Positions 37,256 to 45,163 of a stretch of DNA of 64,000 nucleotides are shown here, in pieces; position 1 is the stretch's first letter; each line of letters opens with the position of its first letter. The notes beneath the pieces are model-generated. The model was not told where the DNA came from, did no database searches, and was given only the letters and a program-made list of their open reading frames with translations. Position numbers and translations under genes: made by a program. Location: NCBI RefSeq assembly GCF_006569205.1, contig NZ_VIGD01000004.1, positions 1 through 64,000 of the forward strand, in the 5' to 3' direction. This DNA comes from Ureibacillus terrenus (lineage in GTDB: Bacteria > Bacillota > Bacilli > Bacillales_A > Planococcaceae).

Positions 37256-37283
37256 TTCTATTTATTCTCTTTTTGCATATAGT
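37256..37283 (+). promoter_or_regulatory. Possible sigma-E promoter of gerR/ylbO
   Basis: TTCTATT (37256-37262), a 13-bp spacer and CATATAGT (37276-37283) partly match the sigma-E consensus (5 of 7 and 6 of 8). B. subtilis ylbO (gerR) is sigma-E dependent, which raises the prior. Confidence 0.4.
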
Positions 37284-37310
37284 AGAGTAAAAAAATGAGA
37301 GGTGATAGGT

Positions 37311-37712
37311 ATGGAAGGGAAAAGAAGAAAAGATCAATGGACTCCTGAAGATGATGAAAAATTGGCGGAGATTGTCATTACTGCGGTCCAAAACGGGAGA
37401 ACCCAATTAGAAGCCTTTGCTGAGGCCGCGGAAGTGCTGGGACGTACAAAGCAGGCTTGCGGTTTCCGCTGGAATAAAACATTAAGGCAACAATACGGAC
37501 AGATGCTGAACAGCGTCAGAAAGCGTCCAAAGCAATTGATGAGAAGCCATTTGAAGCTTGCCCTCAACAGTTTCGATGAATTGACGGAGGCTTATAATGA
37601 ACTGGAATTGAAATATCGGGAACTTCAGACGGAACACGATAAAGTGCTGAAATGGCTCCAGCAGGGGGCAGCATTTATCGAAAAGCAGCAACAGCAGCAA
37701 CAACAGCAATAA
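37311..37712 (+). CDS. gerR: RsfA/GerR-family sporulation transcription regulator (YlbO)
   Basis: A 133-residue protein with an N-terminal Myb/SANT-like DNA-binding domain (DQWTPEDDEKLAEIV ... FRWNKTLRQQY) and a C-terminal coiled coil (EAYNELELKYRELQTEH), the RsfA-family layout. It occupies the place of ylbO, now gerR, a mother-cell regulator of spore genes in B. subtilis. The protein ends in eight Gln residues encoded by CAG/CAA repeats. ATG 37311 is used because AGGTG precedes it. Confidence 0.82.
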   Translation: MEGKRRKDQWTPEDDEKLAEIVITAVQNGRTQLEAFAEAAEVLGRTKQACGFRWNKTLRQQYGQMLNSVRKRPKQLMRSHLKLALNSFDELTEAYNELELKYRELQTEHDKVLKWLQQGAAFIEKQQQQQQQQ

Positions 37713-37806
37713 TGGAAACAATTCTCTTTTTGCCATCATCCAGCCATATTAGCAAAAAAACAGCAGTTCACATATCGAAAATTTCAAATCTTTCCAGTAT
37801 AATGAT

Positions 37807-37845
37807 AAAAAAGGGTGTGGCACTCTTTGGCGTCACACCTTTTTC
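37807..37845 (+). terminator. Terminator after gerR
   Basis: AAAAAAGGGTGTG pairs with CACACCTTTTT around a loop of about 14 bases. Confidence 0.75.
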
Positions 37846-37905
37846 TTGTTAAGAAATATGCAGGCATTATTAACGAACAATAAAAGGGTAAAGAAGGTAG
37901 CGTTT

Positions 37906-38799
37906 ATGAAAATCGTGGTGATTGGTGCGGGTTCTGTCGGAATGCTGCTCGCGTCGTTTTTAGCGGAACGTTTTCAAGTGACCGTTCTGGTGAGGAGAAA
38001 AGAGCAGGAGGAAGCGATCCGCAAGCATGGGATTCATAGAATCAATTTGGATGGAACGATAACCCGATTGCCCGTAAACGTTTCTACAAAATATGAGGAT
38101 ATTCGTTCCGATTCCTTTGTGATTGTAGCGGTGAAATATACGCATTTGAAAGAAGTATTGCCCCGATTGGAAAAATTGCCGGAAGACATACCATTATTGT
38201 TTGTGCAAAATGGTCTGGCCCATTTTGATGAAGTGCTGAAGCTTCCGCAAAAGACGATCGGTTTTGGGTCATGCCAATTTGGAGCGCAAAAGGAAAATGA
38301 CCATACGGTTAATCACCGGGGGATTGGTGTGTTAAAATTAGCGGTTGAACGGGGAAAAACCGGGGATTTTCAATGGTTCTCAAAGGTCGAAAGCGCGTCG
38401 TTCCCGGTGCAATTTGTCGATGACGCGGAGAAGATGCTTTTCGAGAAAGCTTTATATAATTGCTTTATCAACCCGCTGACAGCCGTATTGCAAATAAAAA
38501 ACGGGGAATTGTTGACAAACCGGCATGCCTATATCCTCTTGAAAGCCTTATATGAGGAATGTATGGAAGCTTTTCCGGAGCGGAGGGAAACGGTATCATT
38601 CGAAGATGTCGTTTCATTATGCAAAAAAACCGCTTCCAACTCGTCATCCATGCTGCAGGATCGATTGCTGAATAGAAAAACGGAAGTGGAGTCGATTGTC
38701 GGGGCGGTGATCAAAAAAGCGGAAAAAAACGGAAAAAGCCTGCCCATCTTAAAAACACTCTATCATTTAGTATTGGCTTTAGAGGGTGAAAAGACGTGA
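37906..38799 (+). CDS. panE: 2-dehydropantoate 2-reductase
   Basis: NADPH-dependent reduction of ketopantoate to pantoate in coenzyme A synthesis. The 297 residues open with the Rossmann motif MKIVVIGAGSVGML, followed by VKYTHLKEVLP, FVQNGLAHFDE and, in the C-terminal helical domain, the catalytic Lys region FEKALYNCFINPLTA. It is the ylbQ equivalent. ATG 37906 follows AAGGTA; upstream in-frame codons form no ribosome site. It overlaps the next gene by four bases (GTGA). Confidence 0.92.
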   Translation: MKIVVIGAGSVGMLLASFLAERFQVTVLVRRKEQEEAIRKHGIHRINLDGTITRLPVNVSTKYEDIRSDSFVIVAVKYTHLKEVLPRLEKLPEDIPLLFVQNGLAHFDEVLKLPQKTIGFGSCQFGAQKENDHTVNHRGIGVLKLAVERGKTGDFQWFSKVESASFPVQFVDDAEKMLFEKALYNCFINPLTAVLQIKNGELLTNRHAYILLKALYEECMEAFPERRETVSFEDVVSLCKKTASNSSSMLQDRLLNRKTEVESIVGAVIKKAEKNGKSLPILKTLYHLVLALEGEKT

Positions 38800-39188
38800 A
38801 ATTGCTGGTATCCTATATTCTCGGCATCCTGATTTTTATACCGGTTACCATATTTATCCTTTCTTATTTCATTTTTCGGAAAATCCTGAAAAAAAGGGCG
38901 AATCAAAGCGTCCGTTTGGCGGCAGATATTACGACATTTTTTCTGTTTTTCTCCGTCACGATTTCCATTGCAACCTTATGGGGGACAAGGCTGAGCCTGA
39001 TCGCCATCGCCATTTCGCTTCTGATTGCCATCATCATGACCTATCAAGACTGGAAAACGAAAAAAGAAATGAAGATTATTCCTCTGTTGAGAAAGATATG
39101 GCGCGTACAATTTCTATATTTGGTTCTGGTTTATAATGCGGTTTGGCTTGTAGGGATTGTTCAAAGCATTCTTTTCTTTATTACATAA
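38796..39188 (+). CDS. DUF3397 family membrane protein
   Basis: A 130-residue protein with four hydrophobic segments, matching DUF3397, a Bacillales family found just before bshC. Function is unknown. It begins at GTG 38796 overlapping the panE stop and is therefore translationally coupled to panE. Confidence 0.82.
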   Translation: MKLLVSYILGILIFIPVTIFILSYFIFRKILKKRANQSVRLAADITTFFLFFSVTISIATLWGTRLSLIAIAISLLIAIIMTYQDWKTKKEMKIIPLLRKIWRVQFLYLVLVYNAVWLVGIVQSILFFIT

Positions 39189-39296
39189 CAAATTGAGCCA
39201 TTTTCTTTTCAGACAACGGAGGGAACGTTTAAAATAGTACAAGTAAAACTCTTTCAAGATAATTGAACGTATAGAGATCAGTAGAGGAGAAGTATT

Positions 39297-40910
39297 ATGG
39301 AACTGGAAAGAATAGCACCAGTGGATAATAAGCTGTTGGCTGACTATTGGAAGGAAAGCGAAAATTTACTTTCCTTTTATCAATATCCGTATAACGATGA
39401 ATCTTTCCGCGCAAGAGCCCGCTATTTAAATAAAAACCATTTCGATAGAAAACGTTTATGCACAGTGATTGAACAGTTTATGGAGCCTCTCGGAATTTCG
39501 GAAAAAGCCAAGGAGCATTTAAAAAAATTGGAAGACGGGGCCGTGGCGGTCGTCGGAGGACAGCAGGCAGGAATCCTCACCGGCCCCCTTTATTCGGTTT
39601 ATAAAGCCATCAGTGTCATATTGCTTGCGAAAGAACAAAGCGAAAAGCTGGACCAGGATGTCGTCCCAATCTTTTGGATTGCGGGGGAAGATCACGATAT
39701 TCTAGAAATCAATCATACCTATACTATTGTCAACGGGTTGCCGAAAAAGAAAATGTACGGCGCCAATCCTGCAAGAAAGACAATTGCTTCCGAGACGCGT
39801 CTTGATCATGGCAGGATGAAAGAACTGATAGATGAAATTTTCAAAGATTACGGCGAGACGCAATATACGCGCGCCCTTCATCAATCTGTGCTCCATCATA
39901 TGTATGAAAGCTCAACGTTTACTGATTTTTTTGCCCGTTTAATGAATGATTTGTTCAAAGAAGAAGGATTGCTGTTGATCGATTCGGCTTTTCCGCCATT
40001 TCGACAATACCAATCCCGGTTTTTTCAGTGCATGATCGAAAAAAACGAGGCGATTTGCGCAGCGGTCATCGAAAAAGAACGATTGTTAGAGAAAAATGGA
40101 TATGGAAAGCCGGTTTCGGAGACGGAAGAAAATGCAAACCTTTTTTTTGTAAAGGATGGAGAACGGTTTCTGCTGGAAAGAAAAAAAGGAGAGTTTGTCA
40201 ACAGAGAAGCAAATGTAAAATTTTCGAAAGAGGAATTGTTGCGGCTGGCTGAAGAGTCTCCGGAACATTTGAGCAACAATGTGGTAACGAGACCTTTGAT
40301 GCAGGAAATGTGCTTACCGGTATTGGCTTTCGTAGCAGGCCCCGGCGAAATGCATTATTGGGCCGCCTTAAAAGATGCTTTTGATGCATTAAATTTGCAA
40401 ATGCCAATCTTGGCTCCACGATTAAACATCACTCTGATCAGCAGGCAGGTGGAGCAATTGCTGTCTGAGTATCATCTGGATTTTGAAAAAGTGGTCCATG
40501 GCGGAGCGGAAAAAATAAAACGGCAATTTATTCAAAGCATTCAGGATGTGGAAGCGAAAAACAAGATTGATCACATGAGGGAAATGCTTGAAGAGAGTTA
40601 TGAAAAGCTGCGCCAATATTTGCATTCAAAACAACTGCATTTGGAAAACATCATTGAAAAAAATAAAAGGTACCACCACATGCAGTTTGATTATTTATTG
40701 AAAAAAATCGAGCAGGAAGTTCTTGTGAAACATGAAAGCACCATCCGGAGACTGAACACCCTTTCGAGCGAATTGTATCCGAATAACAATTATCAGGAGC
40801 GTATTTACAATCCTTATCAATATCTCAATATTTACGGTCCTGACCTTGTCCGGGATTTAATCAAATTGCCTTTGAAGATTGGCAATTCTCATTTTTTAGT
40901 AAAATTATAA
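39297..40910 (+). CDS. bshC: Putative cysteine ligase BshC (bacillithiol synthesis)
   Basis: Last enzyme of bacillithiol synthesis, adding cysteine to glucosaminyl malate. The 537 residues start with a core of ADYWKESENLLSFY and VGGQQAGILTGPLYSVYKA (the nucleotide-binding site), then EDHDILEINHTY and AGPGEMHYWAALKDAF, and a coiled-coil region at about residues 420-470. It corresponds to yllA immediately upstream of mraZ. A terminator follows, so it is not co-transcribed with the division cluster. Confidence 0.93.
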   Translation: MELERIAPVDNKLLADYWKESENLLSFYQYPYNDESFRARARYLNKNHFDRKRLCTVIEQFMEPLGISEKAKEHLKKLEDGAVAVVGGQQAGILTGPLYSVYKAISVILLAKEQSEKLDQDVVPIFWIAGEDHDILEINHTYTIVNGLPKKKMYGANPARKTIASETRLDHGRMKELIDEIFKDYGETQYTRALHQSVLHHMYESSTFTDFFARLMNDLFKEEGLLLIDSAFPPFRQYQSRFFQCMIEKNEAICAAVIEKERLLEKNGYGKPVSETEENANLFFVKDGERFLLERKKGEFVNREANVKFSKEELLRLAEESPEHLSNNVVTRPLMQEMCLPVLAFVAGPGEMHYWAALKDAFDALNLQMPILAPRLNITLISRQVEQLLSEYHLDFEKVVHGGAEKIKRQFIQSIQDVEAKNKIDHMREMLEESYEKLRQYLHSKQLHLENIIEKNKRYHHMQFDYLLKKIEQEVLVKHESTIRRLNTLSSELYPNNNYQERIYNPYQYLNIYGPDLVRDLIKLPLKIGNSHFLVKL

Positions 40911-40929
40911 GATATTTTATCTTTTTCTG

Positions 40930-40962
40930 GAGCTATCCCTAGGAGGATAGCTCTTCTTTTAT
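40930..40962 (+). terminator. Terminator after bshC
   Basis: GAGCTATCC and GGATAGCTC (40930-40938, 40945-40953) with a six-base loop, then TTCTTTTATTTG. Confidence 0.75.
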
Positions 40963-41031
40963 TTGTTTTTTCCTAAAAAGTTTCTAAACGGAATTAGGTA
41001 ATATGTCATGTTTTTTAAAAAGTTTGTCAAG

Positions 41032-41090
41032 GTGGTGAATAAATGGTGGAGGAAAGTGGGGGATTGTGGTACATTATTTACTAAAGTGGG
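41032..41090 (+). promoter_or_regulatory. MraZ operator: GTGG repeats on a 10-bp phase
   Basis: GTGG occurs at 41046, 41056, 41066 and 41086 on an exact 10-bp frame, with another at 41032. Two copies read AAAGTGGGG, the form known for MraZ boxes in Firmicutes and Mollicutes. MraZ binds such direct repeats upstream of its own gene, so this is the likely autoregulatory site of the division cluster. Confidence 0.75.
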
Positions 41091-41100
41091 GTGAGTAGCC

Positions 41101-41532
41101 ATGTTCATGGGAGAATATCAGCATACGATAGATGCCAAAGGACGTTTGATCATACCCTCGAAATTTCGTGAAGCCCTCGGTAATTCTTTTGTGATTACGC
41201 GGGGACTGGATAACTGTCTTTTTGGCTATCCTATGAACGAGTGGCGAAAGCTCGAAGAAAAATTAAAAGATTTGCCAATGACAAAGAAAGATGCAAGAGC
41301 ATTTGCGAGGTTCTTCTTTTCCGGCGCAACGGAAGTGGAATTGGACAAGCAAGGTCGCATCAACATCCCCTCTAATCTTGCCGCATACGCCAAACTGGAA
41401 AAAGAATGTGTCATATTGGGTGTTTCCACAAAAATAGAAATATGGTCCAAAGCACTTTGGGAAGAATACTTCAACGAAGCGGAGGAATCATTCAACGATA
41501 TTGCGGAAAATCTCATTGGCTTTGACTTCTAA
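41101..41532 (+). CDS. mraZ: Transcriptional regulator MraZ
   Basis: A 143-residue protein made of two SpoVT/AbrB-like DNA-binding halves, each with the DxxGR signature ([14 protein letters not shown] and [12 protein letters not shown]). MraZ forms a ring and represses the division and cell-wall operon from repeats in front of its own gene; such repeats are present here. It is the first gene of mraZ-rsmH-ftsL-pbpB. Confidence 0.96.
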   Translation: MFMGEYQHTIDAKGRLIIPSKFREALGNSFVITRGLDNCLFGYPMNEWRKLEEKLKDLPMTKKDARAFARFFFSGATEVELDKQGRINIPSNLAAYAKLEKECVILGVSTKIEIWSKALWEEYFNEAEESFNDIAENLIGFDF

Positions 41533-41561
41533 AGAAAATCATCCACGAAGGAGCAAAATGC

Positions 41562-42512
41562 ATGTTCGAACATACAACTGTGCTGTTAAAAGAAGCTGTT
41601 GACGGATTAAACATCCATCCGGACGGAATATATGTGGACTGTACTTTAGGCGGTGCCGGACACAGCGAATATTTGGTTCAGCAACTTTCTGAAAAGGGAC
41701 GTTTGATTTGTTTTGACCAAGATATTCATGCAATTGAAAATGCGAAAAAGCGTCTGGAGAAATATTTGGAAAAAGTCACTTTCATTCATTCCAATTTCCG
41801 GTATTTGAAGGAAAAATTGTATGGCCATAATATTCAGAAAGTTGACGGAATCCTCTATGATTTGGGGGTTTCTTCTCCACAGTTGGATACTCCTGAGAGG
41901 GGATTCAGCTATCAACATGACGCTCCTTTGGATATGCGGATGGACCAGACGCAGGATCTGACCGCCTACCACATCGTGAATGAATGGCCATATGAGGATT
42001 TAGTGCGCATTTTTTTTCGATATGGAGAAGAACATTTTTCAAAGCAAATTGCTCGAAAAATTGAATTGGCAAGAAAAAAAGGACCTATTGAAACAACAGG
42101 TCAGCTTGCAGAACTAATAAAAGAAGCGATTCCGGCTTCCAAAAGACGCACCGGGGGACATCCGGCTAAAAGGGTTTTCCAGGCAATCAGAATCGCTGTG
42201 AATGATGAATTGGGAGCGCTCGAAGAATCGCTGAATGATGCCATCGATTTACTGCGTGTGGGTGGACGCATCAGCGTCATTACCTTCCATTCCTTGGAAG
42301 ATCGCATCGTCAAAACTATATTTAAAGAGGCTTCTTCATTGCCTGAATTACCTCCAGGGTTGCCAATCATACCCGAGGAATTTCAACCGGTATTAAAAAT
42401 TATTACGAAAAAGCCGATTTTACCTACAGAAGAAGAAATTTTGAAAAATAATCGTGCACGGTCAGCGAAATTGCGCATCGCTGAAAAAATTCATGAAAAA
42501 GGGCGTGGCTAG
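41562..42512 (+). CDS. rsmH: 16S rRNA (cytosine-N4)-methyltransferase RsmH
   Basis: Methylates N4 of C1402 in 16S rRNA. The 316 residues show [15 protein letters not shown] (SAM site), [22 protein letters not shown], and the late [11 protein letters not shown] 41562 lies behind AAGGAG. ftsL starts directly after its stop (TAGATG). Confidence 0.96.
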   Translation: MFEHTTVLLKEAVDGLNIHPDGIYVDCTLGGAGHSEYLVQQLSEKGRLICFDQDIHAIENAKKRLEKYLEKVTFIHSNFRYLKEKLYGHNIQKVDGILYDLGVSSPQLDTPERGFSYQHDAPLDMRMDQTQDLTAYHIVNEWPYEDLVRIFFRYGEEHFSKQIARKIELARKKGPIETTGQLAELIKEAIPASKRRTGGHPAKRVFQAIRIAVNDELGALEESLNDAIDLLRVGGRISVITFHSLEDRIVKTIFKEASSLPELPPGLPIIPEEFQPVLKIITKKPILPTEEEILKNNRARSAKLRIAEKIHEKGRG

Positions 42513-42893
42513 ATGGCAGTTCGTGTAAAACAACAATTTTCTTATCATCAACTAGAAGCACCCAATCAACAACCCTCCATTCAATCAAATACCAAAAAGC
42601 ACCCTAAGAAACAGCGCAATATCATAACAGCAAAGGAAAAGTTTCTTTATATACTATTTGTGGTAATCATTGCAACATTATCAGTACTCTTCTTACATAA
42701 ACAAAGCGCTATTCAACAAACAACGATTGAAATCCAAAAAATAGAAAAAGAAATTGCGGAGATTAAAAAACAAAATGTTGATTTAAAGGTGCAGGTCAAT
42801 GAATTATCAACATACGAACGAATTTGGGAAAAAGCGAATTCACTCGGTTTAACGCTTAATGAAGATAATGTAAAGGTAGTGCCGGGAGAATGA
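42513..42893 (+). CDS. ftsL: Cell division protein FtsL
   Basis: Bitopic septal protein of 126 residues: a basic N-terminal cytoplasmic tail rich in Gln, Lys and Pro, one membrane helix (about residues 47-66) and a C-terminal coiled coil (TIEIQKIEKEIAEIKKQN). It forms the DivIB-FtsL-DivIC complex that activates FtsW-PBP2B. It overlaps pbpB by four bases. Confidence 0.92.
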   Translation: MAVRVKQQFSYHQLEAPNQQPSIQSNTKKHPKKQRNIITAKEKFLYILFVVIIATLSVLFLHKQSAIQQTTIEIQKIEKEIAEIKKQNVDLKVQVNELSTYERIWEKANSLGLTLNEDNVKVVPGE

Positions 42894-45097
42894 AGAAAAA
42901 GAAATTTCGATTCCAATGGGGAGCCTTTCTAATGTTTATCTTTTACGGAGGGCTCTTTTTTGCATTATTCCTTAGAATCGCCTATATTCAGGCGACCGGC
43001 CAAGTCGAAGGGGAACAATTAAAAGCAAAGGCTGCTGCATTGTATCAAAAAGAAGCGGTGATTACCGCCGAACGGGGGAAAATATTGGACCGGAACGGAG
43101 AGGTGATTGCCGAGGATACATTAAGCTATCGGTTGATCGCCATCGTCAATCCGGCCGCAACAACCGATCCGGAAAAGCCGCAGCACGTAACAGACCCCGA
43201 AAAAACGGCAAAAGTGCTGGCCAAATATATTTCCATGGATGAAAAAGATATTTATAGGATTTTAACAAAGCGGAAACCGGATGGCGGGTACTATTATCAA
43301 GTTGAGTTCGGCTCTGCCGGAAGGGGCATCAGCCATGAAACCAAAACAAAAATTGAAAAAGAAAAATTGCCGGGAATCAAATTTGTGAGCGATACAAAAA
43401 GATATTATCCCAACGGTGTATTTGCATCCCATTTGATTGGTTATACCCAAAGGGAAGAGCAGAAAGATGGAACATTCATTTCCGTAGGGAAAATGGGGCT
43501 GGAACTGACATACAATAAACAATTGACCGGCGAAAATGGAAAAATCAAATATGAAACCGATGCCTTCCATTATTTGTTGCCAAACCGGGAAAAAATGGTC
43601 AAGCCCGCAAAGAACGGGAACAACATCTATCTGACAATCGATAAAACGATTCAAAACTTTTTGGAAGATACGATGACGAAGGTTTATAAGGAATATAATC
43701 CGGAGGTCATGGTCGGGATTGTCGCCGATGCAAAAACCGGAGAAATTCTGGCGATAAGCCAACGTCCGACGTTCGATCCGGAAACAAAAATAGGGTTGGA
43801 AAACAATTGGCTAAACTATGTAACACAGGAAGTGATTGAGCCCGGATCTACAATGAAAACTTTCACATTGGCCGCTGCCATTGATTCCGGCCATTGGAAT
43901 CCAAATGCAACGTATCAATCCGGTGCATACAAAGTGGCTGACAGCACCATCCGCGATCATAATATCTACGGATGGGGCCGGATTACTTACTTGGAAGGTT
44001 TCCAACGTTCATCGAACACCGCTATGGCAAACTTGCTTCAATCAATGGGAAATGAAACGTTCATTCAATATTTGCAAGACTTTGGCTTCGGCAAAAAGAC
44101 GGGAATCGACCTGCCGGATGAATCTACCGGCACGATTTTGACCCGGTATCCGATCAACTACGTCACCACTTCATTTGGACAAGGCTCTACCGTTACCCCG
44201 ATCCAGCTTGTGCAAGCGATGACCGCCATCACCAATGACGGCGTCATGATGCAGCCGCATGTTATCGATAAAATCGTTGATTCCACAACAGGAAAAGTGA
44301 TTGAAAAACATAAGCCGAAAGCAAAAGGAAAACCGATTTCCGCAAAAACCGCGAAACAGGTAAGGCAAATCTTGGCCTCCACCGTAACTTCGGAAGCAGG
44401 GACTGCAAGAAGATATCAAATCGAAGGATATAATGTTGCGGGGAAAACAGGTACTGCCCAAATACCAAATCCAAATGGCAAAGGGTATTTGTATGGAAAA
44501 AATAACTATTTATATTCATTTTTAGGTTTTGCTCCTGCCGATGATCCGCAATTGATTATCTATGTGGCGGTGAAAAGACCGAACTTAAAAGCTTCGGAAA
44601 TTGGGTCTGAACCGGTGGCTAAAGTGTTTAAACCGGTAATGGAAAACAGCCTGAAGTATTTGAATATCGATCCGGATGATGTCAAACCGGTGGAAAGTGT
44701 CAATATAGAGAATTATATTGGGAAAAATGCTTCTGCCATAAAACAAGAATTGGAGAGCAAAGGACTGAAACCGGTCATTATCGGGGAAGGAGGGGAAATT
44801 GCCGACCAATATCCGAAACAAGGAACTTCTTTATTGAAAAACAGTTTGGTCTTCCTGAAAACGGATGGCAAAATTACATTACCTTCATTCAAAAATTGGT
44901 CATTAAGAAATGTTCTCATCTACAAAGCGATGTCGGGAATAAACATCGAGGTTGTAGGGGAGGGCTATGTTGAAAGCCAAAGTGTTACAGAAAATACAAT
45001 CATTAACGATTCTTCCCCGATCGTGGTGAAATTAAAGAGACCTGAAGAATTGTTTGCGCCGGAAGGAAAGGAAAACGGCGAGCTGCCGCAAGATTAA
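42890..45097 (+). CDS. pbpB: Penicillin-binding protein 2B, septal transpeptidase with PASTA domains
   Basis: Class B PBP that cross-links septal peptidoglycan with FtsW. The 735 residues have one N-terminal membrane helix, a dimerisation domain, the transpeptidase motifs PGSTMK, SSN (RSSNTAM) and KTG (GKTGTAQIP), and two C-terminal PASTA repeats (about residues 600-715). It overlaps ftsL (ATGA). It is the vegetative partner of the sporulation PBP encoded next. Confidence 0.94.
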   Translation: MKKKKFRFQWGAFLMFIFYGGLFFALFLRIAYIQATGQVEGEQLKAKAAALYQKEAVITAERGKILDRNGEVIAEDTLSYRLIAIVNPAATTDPEKPQHVTDPEKTAKVLAKYISMDEKDIYRILTKRKPDGGYYYQVEFGSAGRGISHETKTKIEKEKLPGIKFVSDTKRYYPNGVFASHLIGYTQREEQKDGTFISVGKMGLELTYNKQLTGENGKIKYETDAFHYLLPNREKMVKPAKNGNNIYLTIDKTIQNFLEDTMTKVYKEYNPEVMVGIVADAKTGEILAISQRPTFDPETKIGLENNWLNYVTQEVIEPGSTMKTFTLAAAIDSGHWNPNATYQSGAYKVADSTIRDHNIYGWGRITYLEGFQRSSNTAMANLLQSMGNETFIQYLQDFGFGKKTGIDLPDESTGTILTRYPINYVTTSFGQGSTVTPIQLVQAMTAITNDGVMMQPHVIDKIVDSTTGKVIEKHKPKAKGKPISAKTAKQVRQILASTVTSEAGTARRYQIEGYNVAGKTGTAQIPNPNGKGYLYGKNNYLYSFLGFAPADDPQLIIYVAVKRPNLKASEIGSEPVAKVFKPVMENSLKYLNIDPDDVKPVESVNIENYIGKNASAIKQELESKGLKPVIIGEGGEIADQYPKQGTSLLKNSLVFLKTDGKITLPSFKNWSLRNVLIYKAMSGINIEVVGEGYVESQSVTENTIINDSSPIVVKLKRPEELFAPEGKENGELPQD

Positions 45098-45110
45098 TCA
45101 AATTGCTTTT

Positions 45111-45139
45111 GAATAGATGAGAAGTTCGATTCATACCTT
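45111..45139 (+). promoter_or_regulatory. Sigma-E promoter of spoVD
   Basis: GAATAGA (45111-45117), a 14-bp spacer and CATACCTT (45132-45139) match the sigma-E consensus at 5 of 7 and 7 of 8 positions. The start point would fall a few bases before the ribosome site. B. subtilis spoVD is sigma-E dependent, in agreement. Confidence 0.7.
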
Positions 45140-45163
45140 GTTAAAAATGAGGTGAGGTGTCGA

